NCBI GenBank assembly: GCA_900542635.1
Contig: UQOJ01000080.1
Location: forward strand, 1 to 5,940
DNA length: 5,940 bases
Source of the DNA: an uncultured Collinsella sp.
GTDB lineage: Bacteria > Actinomycetota > Coriobacteriia > Coriobacteriales > Coriobacteriaceae
Reading direction: 5' to 3'
Position numbers and translations under genes: made by a program. Below are positions 1 to 4,597 of the stretch, piece after piece; position 1 is the first letter of the stretch, and the number at the start of each line of letters is the position of its first letter. The notes beneath the pieces were generated by a model, which made no database searches, was not told the origin of the DNA, and worked only from the letters and a program-made list of their open reading frames with translations.

Positions 1-48
1 CGAGATTCGCCTTAGTCTCGTGGGCTCGGAGATGTGTATAAGAGACAG
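1..48 (+). other. Nextera P7/Read 2 sequencing adapter (artificial)
   Basis: This is not genomic DNA. In order it reads: the end of the P7 primer (CGAGAT, 1-6), an 8-base index TCGCCTTA (7-14, which I recognise as the primer form of N701), the Read 2 tail GTCTCGTGGGCTCGG (15-29), and the 19-bp Tn5 mosaic end AGATGTGTATAAGAGACAG (30-48). The genomic insert starts at 49, inside tuf. The match to the commercial adapter is exact over the whole segment, so an alternative biological origin is very unlikely. Confidence 0.98.
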
Positions 49-50
49 CT

Positions 51-914
51 GCTACCGACGGCCCCATGGCTCAGACCCGCGAGCACATCCTGCTCGCCCG
101 TCAGGTCGGCGTTCCCTACATCGTCGTCTTCCTGAACAAGTGCGACATGGTCGACGATGACGAGCTCATCGACCTCGTCGAGATGGAGACCCGTGAGCTC
201 CTCTCCGAGTACGATTTCCCCGGCGACGACATCCCCGTCATCCGTGGTTCCGCTCTGGGCGCTCTCGAGGGCGACGCCAAGTGGATGGACGCTATCCGCG
301 AGCTCATGAAGGCCGTCGACGAGTACATCCCGACGCCTGCTCGTAACAACGACCTCCCGTTCCTGATGGCCGTTGAGGACGTTATGACCATCTCCGGCCG
401 TGGTACCGTTGCTACCGGCCGTGTCGAGCGCGGTGAGCTCAAGCTCAACGAGCCCGTCGAGATCGTCGGCATCAAGGATACCCAGAACACCGTCGTTACC
501 GGTATCGAGATGTTCCGTAAGTCCATGGACTTCTGCGAGGCTGGCGACAACGTCGGTCTGCTGCTCCGCGGCATCAAGCGCGAGGACATCGAGCGCGGCC
601 AGGTTCTCTGCAAGCCCGGTTCGGTTACCCCGCACACCAAGTTCACCGGCGAGATCTACGTTCTGACCAAGGAGGAGGGCGGCCGTCACACCCCGTTCTT
701 CGATGGTTATCGTCCTCAGTTCTACTTCCGTACCACCGACGTTACCGGTACGGTCAAGCTCCCCGAGGGCACCGAGATGGCTATGCCTGGTGACCACATC
801 ACCATCGAGGGCGACCTCATCCACCCGATCGCCATGGAGGAGGGCCTGCGCTTCGCTATCCGCGAGGGTGGCCACACCGTCGGTTCGGGCATCGTCTCCA
901 CGATCATTGAGTAA
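51..914 (+). CDS. tuf: Elongation factor Tu, 5'-truncated by the contig end
   Basis: EF-Tu is the GTPase that delivers aminoacyl-tRNA to the ribosomal A site. The visible frame runs from Ala-Thr-Asp-Gly-Pro-Met at 51 to a TAA at 912-914, 287 residues. By alignment to E. coli EF-Tu from memory, about 106 N-terminal residues are missing, including the P-loop, switch I and the DCPGH motif. Present are the G4 guanine-specificity motif NKCD (135-138 in E. coli numbering, bases 135-146), the G5 motif SAL, and complete domains 2 and 3 with landmarks SGRGTV, TGRVERG, RGIKRE, GGRHTPFF, YRPQFYFRTTDVTG, MPGD and the C-terminal LRFAIREGG. The ATG at 66 is an internal methionine (GPM), not the start. The gene is cut by the insert end, not by a mutation. 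A strong terminator follows, so it is not obviously cotranscribed with rpmG. Identification is certain; only the start is unknown. Confidence 0.98.
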   Translation, partial: ATDGPMAQTREHILLARQVGVPYIVVFLNKCDMVDDDELIDLVEMETRELLSEYDFPGDDIPVIRGSALGALEGDAKWMDAIRELMKAVDEYIPTPARNNDLPFLMAVEDVMTISGRGTVATGRVERGELKLNEPVEIVGIKDTQNTVVTGIEMFRKSMDFCEAGDNVGLLLRGIKREDIERGQVLCKPGSVTPHTKFTGEIYVLTKEEGGRHTPFFDGYRPQFYFRTTDVTGTVKLPEGTEMAMPGDHITIEGDLIHPIAMEEGLRFAIREGGHTVGSGIVSTIIE

Positions 915-941
915 ATTAGCTCTTTGATATAGCTGACTTAG

Positions 942-976
942 AGAACCCGGCACTTATAGGGGTGCCGGGTTCTTTT
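942..976 (+). terminator. Intrinsic terminator after tuf
   Basis: A perfect 12-bp stem (AGAACCCGGCAC, 942-953, with GTGCCGGGTTCT, 962-973) encloses an 8-base loop and runs into a short T tract (TCTTTTCT). It lies 27 bases after the tuf stop. The GC-rich stem followed by T residues is typical of a Rho-independent terminator and closes the tuf transcript. Confidence 0.9.
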
Positions 977-1118
977 CTGCAATGGATATTGAGCCGTTGC
1001 TGGTGTCGAGAGGATCGATAATGGTCCTGGATGCACCGTCGATTAGATCTCGATGGCTTCATTGATGTGTTCCAAATATGAATGGATCCACCGAGAACCA
1101 ATTGACTCGAGGTTTTCA

Positions 1119-1148
1119 TTGACAGCACTTACGTGGAGCTGATAAAGT
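1119..1148 (+). promoter_or_regulatory. Sigma-70-type promoter for rpmG-trnW-secE-nusG
   Basis: A consensus -35 TTGACA (1119-1124) is separated by 18 bases from TAAAGT (1143-1148), which matches TATAAT at four of six positions and is preceded by TG one base upstream (1140-1141), an extended -10. Transcription would begin near 1155, about 40 bases before rpmG. It lies between the tuf terminator and rpmG, where a promoter is expected. The rest of the interval (977-1118) shows no convincing gene or structure. The promoter is predicted from sequence only. Confidence 0.7.
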
Positions 1149-1193
1149 AACAACTCGTGCCCGTACGGGGCGGAAATGAAAGGTTCAGGATAC

Positions 1194-1343
1194 ATGCGTA
1201 CTCTAGTTACTCTTGCGTGCACTGAGTGCAAGCGCCGCAACTATACGACCACCAAGAACAAGTCGACCATGCCTGATCGTATGGAGATCAAGAAGTATTG
1301 CCCCTGGTGCCGTCACCACACGCTGCACAAAGAGACTCGCTAG
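1194..1343 (+). CDS. rpmG: 50S ribosomal protein L33 (zinc-ribbon form)
   Basis: L33 is a small protein of the large ribosomal subunit, near the E site. The 49-residue product begins MRTLVTLACTECKRRNY and ends HKETR, the usual full length for bacterial L33. Two CxxC pairs (Cys9/Cys12 and Cys36/Cys39) form the zinc-ribbon site of the cysteine-containing (C+) type, as opposed to the cysteine-free paralogue used under zinc limitation in some bacteria. The start at 1194 fits the family N-terminus, with an AGG at 1181-1183 as possible Shine-Dalgarno. An in-frame ATG at 1176 would add six residues (MKGSGY) and cannot be excluded. The gene sits behind the promoter at 1119-1148 and 13 bases before tRNA-Trp, so a joint transcript is likely. 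Confidence 0.95.
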   Translation: MRTLVTLACTECKRRNYTTTKNKSTMPDRMEIKKYCPWCRHHTLHKETR

Positions 1344-1356
1344 TCTCTAGTCACAT

Positions 1357-1432
1357 ACGCCAGTAGTTCAATTGGTAGAGCATCGGTCTCCAAAACCGAG
1401 TGTTGAGGGTTCGAGTCCTTCCTGGCGTGCCA
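1357..1432 (+). tRNA. trnW: tRNA-Trp (anticodon CCA)
   Basis: A complete 76-base tRNA. The 7-bp acceptor stem is perfect (ACGCCAG, 1357-1363, with CTGGCGT, 1422-1428), the discriminator base is G, as expected for bacterial tRNA-Trp, and CCA is encoded (1430-1432). The D arm contains AATTGGTAGAGC. The anticodon stem TCGGT/ACCGA is perfect, with loop CTCCAAA and anticodon CCA at 1390-1392. The T arm carries GGTTCGAGTCC. It lies between rpmG and secE, an arrangement I recall as common in actinobacteria, and would be cut out of the polycistronic transcript by the tRNA-processing RNases. Confidence 0.97.
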
Positions 1433-1441
1433 GTCATTATT

Positions 1442-1469
1442 CCGTAAGCTCCCACTTGGGGGCTTACGG
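1442..1469 (+). terminator. Terminator-like hairpin between tRNA-Trp and secE
   Basis: A 12-bp stem with one G-T pair (CCGTAAGCTCCC, 1442-1453, with GGGGGCTTACGG, 1458-1469) and a 4-base loop, starting 9 bases after the tRNA CCA. Only three T residues follow (TTTACT), so termination is probably partial. It could end part of the rpmG-tRNA transcript and lower secE-nusG expression, or protect the processed tRNA 3' trailer. No separate promoter for secE is evident in the 39 bases between hairpin and gene, which favours read-through. Confidence 0.6.
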
Positions 1470-1508
1470 TTTACTCATGTATAAGCGCATTGCGCGGAGG
1501 TAACCCAA

Positions 1509-1847
1509 ATGGCCAACAAGAAGAACAAGAAGAAGGCTCAGCAGCCGGCACCTGCCAACAAAGCTGCCGCCAACTCCAAGGTTGAGGCCAAGAAGGCCGT
1601 TGCCAAGAAGAACGAGAAGGCTGCGAAGTCCAAGAAGAACGAGAAGCCTGGTTTCTTCGCCCGCACCAAGAAGTATTTCGCTTCGGTCAAGTCCGAGATG
1701 AAGCGTGTCACGTGGCCCGATAAGAAGGAGCTCGTGAACTACTCGGTCGTCGTTTGCGCTTCTCTGATCGTCGTCGGCGTCGTCATCGCTCTGCTCGATG
1801 CTGGCTTTGGCGAGGCTCTTGCTCTGTTCTCTGGATTGAGGGGCTAA
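1509..1847 (+). CDS. secE: Preprotein translocase subunit SecE
   Basis: SecE clamps SecY in the SecYEG protein-export channel of the cytoplasmic membrane. The protein is 112 residues. It has a very lysine- and alanine-rich N-terminal tail (about 1-47), then the conserved amphipathic segment (about 49-76, including VKSEMKRVTWPDKKEL with the hallmark VTWP), and one membrane segment at about 78-97. This is the single-span type of SecE found in most bacteria; E. coli has three spans. The start is set by GGAGG at 1496-1500, eight bases before the ATG. nusG begins 3 bases after the TAA, so the two are cotranscribed. The tail is longer than in minimal SecE proteins of about 60 residues and low in complexity, so it is probably disordered. 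Confidence 0.96.
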   Translation: MANKKNKKKAQQPAPANKAAANSKVEAKKAVAKKNEKAAKSKKNEKPGFFARTKKYFASVKSEMKRVTWPDKKELVNYSVVVCASLIVVGVVIALLDAGFGEALALFSGLRG

Positions 1848-1850
1848 ACC

Positions 1851-2387
1851 ATGTCTAAGCGTTGGTACGTCGTTCACACTTACTCTGGATACGAGAACCG
1901 CGTTAAGTCCGATCTCGAGCATCGCATCGAGACTATGGGCATGCAGGACCGTATCTTTGATATCGAGATTCCTATGGAGCGCGTCACCGAGATTAAAGAG
2001 GGTGGCAAGCGTGAGACCAAGGATTCCAAGATCTTCCCGGGTTATGTCCTGGTCCGCATGGAGATGGATGACGATGCTTGGACGTGTGTTCGTAACACGC
2101 CCGGCGTCACCGGTTTCCTAGGCGGCAACGGCAAGCCCGCTCCGCTTTCCCGCGACGAGTACAACAAGATGACTCGTCGTCCCGGTAAGGGCGATTCGCC
2201 CAAGCGCACCTCGGTTGATATTGAGGTCGGTACGTCCGTCCGCGTCACCGATGGCCCGCTTACCGACTTTGATGGCAAGGTCTCCGAGGTTAACACCGAG
2301 GCTGGCAAGCTCAAGGTCACGCTGATGATCTTTGGCCGCGAGACGCCGGTCGAGCTCGACTTTAACCAGGTCGCTGTCATCGCTTAA
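1851..2387 (+). CDS. nusG: Transcription termination/antitermination protein NusG
   Basis: NusG binds the RNA polymerase clamp and affects pausing, Rho-dependent termination and transcription-translation coupling. The protein is 178 residues, typical for the family. The NGN domain covers about 3-110, with WYVVHTYSGYE near the start, FPGYVLVRM at 62-70 and NTPGVTGFLG at 82-91. A KOW domain follows at about 125-176, with GTSVRVTDGPLTDFDGKV. No extra N-terminal domain of the sort seen in some high-GC actinobacteria is present. A GAGGGG at 1838-1843, inside the end of secE, serves as Shine-Dalgarno with 7-base spacing. The 3-base gap to secE reflects the classical secE-nusG operon. Confidence 0.97.
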   Translation: MSKRWYVVHTYSGYENRVKSDLEHRIETMGMQDRIFDIEIPMERVTEIKEGGKRETKDSKIFPGYVLVRMEMDDDAWTCVRNTPGVTGFLGGNGKPAPLSRDEYNKMTRRPGKGDSPKRTSVDIEVGTSVRVTDGPLTDFDGKVSEVNTEAGKLKVTLMIFGRETPVELDFNQVAVIA

Positions 2388-2507
2388 GTTTTCGTCCGTT
2401 CGCGCGAGCGTGCTTCTTCTGTGACTGCTCATCTCAGGAGTGCTTCTAACACGCGCGTGCTTACGATATAGCAAGTACTTCACACTCGTGATTCGAAAGG
2501 AATGACC
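2388..2507 (+). promoter_or_regulatory. rplK leader/intergenic region, no clear promoter
   Basis: A 120-base gap between nusG and rplK. It holds a weak hairpin just after nusG (CGTTC/GAGCG around 2397-2410) followed by TGCTTCTTCT, and a 10-bp self-complementary CACGCGCGTG (2450-2459). The motif GTGCTT occurs three times (near 2410, 2440 and 2457). TACGAT at 2462-2467 could be a -10, but I find no acceptable -35. The Shine-Dalgarno GAAAGGA (2495-2501) is clear. In E. coli the L1 repressor site lies ahead of rplK; I see no L1-like structure here, but a good one ahead of rplA. Confidence 0.35.
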
Positions 2508-2936
2508 ATGGCTGAGAAGAAGGTTGCCAACGTCATTAAGCTCCAGATTCCTGCTGGTGCAGCTAACCCCGCTCCTCCCGTCGGCCCCGCCCTGGGCGCT
2601 GCTGGCGTGAACATCATGCAGTTCTGCCAGGCCTTTAACGCCGAGACGCAGGACAAGAAGGGCGACATCATCCCCGTTGAGATCTCTGTCTACGAGGACA
2701 AGTCCTTCTCCTTCATCACCAAGACCCCGCCGGCGGCTCACCTTATCAAGAAGGAGCTGAACCTCAAGTCTGGTTCCGCTAAGCCCCAGGCCGACAAGGT
2801 TGGTCAGCTCTCCCAGGAGCAGCTCACCAAGATCGCCGAGATCAAGATGCCGGACCTCAATGCCAACGACATTGACGCCGCCAAGAAGATCATCGCCGGT
2901 ACCGCCCGTTCCATGGGCGTCACCATCGCTGAGTAG
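2508..2936 (+). CDS. rplK: 50S ribosomal protein L11
   Basis: L11 binds the GTPase-associated region of 23S rRNA with the L10/L12 stalk and is needed for the stringent-response signal from RelA in bacteria that have it. The product of 142 residues (MAEKKVANVIKLQIPAG onward) matches the usual family length. The N-terminal domain carries the proline-rich AGAANPAPPVGPALGAAGVN (residues 16-35), where thiostrepton-resistance changes occur in other species. The RNA-binding C-terminal domain ends with the signature around KIAEIKMPDLNAND and GTARSMGV (residues 108-138). I chose ATG 2508 over the in-frame ATG 2502 because GAAAGGA ends at 2501: it touches the first ATG but sits 6 bases before 2508, which also gives the family N-terminus. 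It is followed by rplA, as in most bacteria. Confidence 0.97.
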   Translation: MAEKKVANVIKLQIPAGAANPAPPVGPALGAAGVNIMQFCQAFNAETQDKKGDIIPVEISVYEDKSFSFITKTPPAAHLIKKELNLKSGSAKPQADKVGQLSQEQLTKIAEIKMPDLNANDIDAAKKIIAGTARSMGVTIAE

Positions 2937-3010
2937 CGATTTCTTATGGTAACGACGGATGCTCCGACCGGGGTGCCCGTTAAATGTGTGCAATAGGGCA
3001 CACGATACGA

Positions 3011-3040
3011 TGTGGGAGGGCTCACGCCCGTTTAACCACA
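3011..3040 (+). promoter_or_regulatory. Probable ribosomal protein L1 binding site (autoregulatory) in the rplA leader
   Basis: The transcript can form an outer stem TGTGG (3011-3015) with CCACA (3036-3040), an asymmetric internal loop with GA on the 5' side (3016-3017) and GTTTAA on the 3' side (3030-3035), and an inner stem GGGC/GCCC (3018-3021 with 3026-3029) capped by TCAC. Two short helices joined by an asymmetric loop, with GTGGGAGG on one side and AACCAC on the other, match the L1 site on 23S rRNA (GGUGGGAGGCU ... AAAUACCACC in E. coli, from memory). The last base of the outer stem is the first base of AGGAGG (3040-3045), so L1 bound here would block rplA translation. Feedback by L1 is established in E. 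coli; its action at this site is inferred. Confidence 0.72.
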
Positions 3041-3053
3041 GGAGGTAATGCAC

Positions 3054-3761
3054 ATGGCTAAGCATGGTAAGAGCTATAACGCCGCTGCCGAGAAGATCGA
3101 CCGCGCCACGCTCTACACCCCCCTTCAGGCTGCCAAGCTCATCAAGGAGCTCGACACCGCCAAGTTCGACGAGACCGTCGAGGCCCACTTCCGTCTGGGC
3201 ATCGATACTCGTAAGGCTGACCAGAACATCCGTGGTTCCATCTCCCTGCCCCACGGCACCGGCAAGACCGTTCGTGTTGCCGTCTTCGCCGAGGGCGAGA
3301 AGGCCCGCGAGGCCGAGGCTGCCGGCGCCGACATCATCGGTTCCGACGAGCTCGTCGCCCAGATTCAGAAGGGCGAGATCAACTTCGACGCCGCTATCGC
3401 TACGCCGAACATGATGGCCAAGGTTGGCCGCATCGGTAAGATCCTTGGTCCCCGTGGCCTCATGCCGAACCCCAAGCTCGGCACCGTGACCATGGACGTC
3501 GCCAAGATGGTCTCCGAGCTCAAGGCCGGCCGCGTTGAGTACCGCGCCGATCGCTACGGCATCTGCCACGTGCCCCTGGGCAAGAAGTCCTTCTCCGAGC
3601 AGCAGCTCGTCGAGAACTACGCTGCCCTGTACACCGAGATTCTGCGCGTCAAGCCCTCTTCTGCTAAGGGCAAGTACGTCAAGTCCATCTCCGTGTCTTC
3701 CACCATGGGCCCTGGCGTCAAGGTCGATCCCGCTGTCCAGCGTGACTTCCTGGCTGAGTAA
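3054..3761 (+). CDS. rplA: 50S ribosomal protein L1
   Basis: L1 forms the mobile L1 stalk at the ribosomal E site and is a translational repressor of its own mRNA in several bacteria. The product has 235 residues, close to the common length of about 230. It shows the L1 signature KILGPRGLMPNPKLGTVT (residues 129-146), the N-terminal RNA-contact region EAHFRLGIDTRK (residues 43-54), and the C-terminal SSTMGPGVKVD. ATG 3054 is preferred over in-frame ATG 3048 because AGGAGG (3040-3045) is 8 bases from 3054 but only 2 from 3048, and MAKHGK is a usual L1 start. The gene lies 117 bases after rplK and is followed by a strong terminator. rplJ and rplL are not next, unlike E. coli where they follow after a short gap with their own promoter. 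Confidence 0.97.
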   Translation: MAKHGKSYNAAAEKIDRATLYTPLQAAKLIKELDTAKFDETVEAHFRLGIDTRKADQNIRGSISLPHGTGKTVRVAVFAEGEKAREAEAAGADIIGSDELVAQIQKGEINFDAAIATPNMMAKVGRIGKILGPRGLMPNPKLGTVTMDVAKMVSELKAGRVEYRADRYGICHVPLGKKSFSEQQLVENYAALYTEILRVKPSSAKGKYVKSISVSSTMGPGVKVDPAVQRDFLAE

Positions 3762-3797
3762 CTGCTAGTTACTGCCTGAGTACAGCAAGCATTGCTA

Positions 3798-3836
3798 AAG
3801 AAACCCGGTTCTGCCTTGTGCAGGACCGGGTTTCTT
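3798..3836 (+). terminator. Intrinsic terminator after rplA
   Basis: A 17-bp stem with a single G-T pair (AAGAAACCCGGTTCTGC, 3798-3814, with GCAGGACCGGGTTTCTT, 3820-3836) around a 5-base loop CTTGT. It starts 36 bases after the rplA stop. The T residues lie within the stem's 3' arm (TTTCTTG), and the A residues of the 5' arm would give a matching U run on the other strand, so it may also act on minus-strand transcripts. It shares the core AGAAACCCGG-type sequence with the tuf terminator. Confidence 0.88.
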
Positions 3837-3849
3837 GCTATCGCGTCAA

Positions 3850-3888
3850 AACCACCTCAAAGGGGACAGCGTCCCCTTTGAGGTGGTT
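3850..3888 (-). terminator. Perfect palindrome, probable terminator of the minus-strand operon
   Basis: An uninterrupted 18-bp stem (AACCACCTCAAAGGGGAC, 3850-3867, with GTCCCCTTTGAGGTGGTT, 3871-3888) around a 3-base loop. Read on the minus strand it begins inside the TAA stop (3889-3887) of the phosphoesterase gene and ends in TTTTGACG, as expected for a Rho-independent terminator. The GGGGAC...GTCCCC core also resembles REP-type palindromes linked to REP-associated tyrosine transposases in other genomes, so it could be a dispersed repeat used as a terminator. The window holds only one copy, so this cannot be tested here. Confidence 0.75.
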
Positions 3889-4597
3889 ACCAGGGTGTTC
3901 TGGCTGTTGAGGACTCGATGGCATCGTGGCGTTTGAGCTCGCGGCGCATGGTTTGTGAGTTGAGCCAGGCTGCTTGCCAGCCGCGGATGGGGTAGTGCGT
4001 CTGGTCGAGCTCAAACTGCGTATAGCCGCAGGCGTTGATGATCGTTGCCCCGCATGCGTGCTGACGCTCGCGCTGAAAATCGCAACCGTAGCTTTGGTGT
4101 ACATGCCCATGCACCATGTAGTCGACCCCCCAGGACTCAAGCGCCGTGTTAAAGCACTTAAACCCTCGATGCGGTAGATCGTCCAGATCACCCATACCGG
4201 CGGCGGGTGCATGGGTAAGCAGAATGTCGCACCCGCCGACCATCCTAACCTTACGCGACAGCTTACGCATGCGTTTGGACATCTCGCGTTCGGTGTACAT
4301 GTTGGCGCCGTCGCGATAACGCATGGACCCGCCAAGGCCCGCAATGCGAATCCCTCGGTACGTGTACACGCTGTCTTCCACGCAGATACATCCGCCCGGT
4401 GCATGACGTGCGTAGCGGTCATCGTGATTGCCGCGCACGTAGATGAGCGGTTTGTTGATGACCGTAACCAAAAACTCAAGATAGTCCGGGTCCAGATCGC
4501 CGGCGGACAAAATCAGGTCGACTCCCTCAAAGCGTTCCTTGCGAAAGCACTCCCAAAGGCATCGTTCTTCGGTATCGGCTATGGCAAGGATTTTCAT
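3887..4597 (-). CDS. Calcineurin-like metallophosphoesterase (function unassigned)
   Basis: A complete 236-residue cytoplasmic protein of the calcineurin-like metallophosphoesterase superfamily, which hydrolyses phosphomonoesters or diesters with a two-metal centre. Motifs in order: IADTEE (D8), SAGDLD (G33-D34), RGNHDD (G56, N57, H58, D59), LLTHAP (H129) and VHGHVH (H165 and H167, as GHVH 164-167). The first motif is normally DxH but here is D8-T-E10, so a metal-ligand histidine is replaced by glutamate. I recall DxE variants in clostridial relatives, so this looks like a subfamily trait, not damage. There is no signal peptide or membrane segment. The ATG overlaps the stop of the upstream BMP-like gene in ATGA and has no visible Shine-Dalgarno, so translation is probably coupled. 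The tail after about residue 215 lies outside the core fold. The substrate is unknown; relatives act as nucleotide or cyclic-nucleotide phosphatases, but nothing here identifies one. Confidence 0.88.
   Translation of the reverse strand: MKILAIADTEERCLWECFRKERFEGVDLILSAGDLDPDYLEFLVTVINKPLIYVRGNHDDRYARHAPGGCICVEDSVYTYRGIRIAGLGGSMRYRDGANMYTEREMSKRMRKLSRKVRMVGGCDILLTHAPAAGMGDLDDLPHRGFKCFNTALESWGVDYMVHGHVHQSYGCDFQRERQHACGATIINACGYTQFELDQTHYPIRGWQAAWLNSQTMRRELKRHDAIESSTARTPW

Noticed and set aside
66..68. ATG at 66 as the start of tuf
   Set aside because: It is the internal methionine of the DGPM segment of EF-Tu; the frame continues upstream into the adapter junction and the P-loop region is missing.
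12..953. Long minus-strand ORF of 313 codons opposite tuf
   Set aside because: It is antisense to EF-Tu, has the low-complexity composition of a codon-bias shadow, and its C-terminus is adapter translation.
916..1240. Two small overlapping minus-strand ORFs between tuf and rpmG
   Set aside because: They run across the tuf terminator, the rpmG promoter and the start of rpmG, and have no recognisable domain, so they are not supported as genes.
1464..1922. Minus-strand ORF of 152 codons opposite secE
   Set aside because: Its leucine-rich stretches are the antisense of the lysine codons in the SecE tail; there is no supporting motif or ribosome binding site.
2118..3569. Minus-strand ORF of 483 codons across nusG, rplK and rplA
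   Set aside because: It spans three well-identified plus-strand genes and their spacers, resembles no family I recognise, and arises from scarcity of stops in GC-rich antisense frames.
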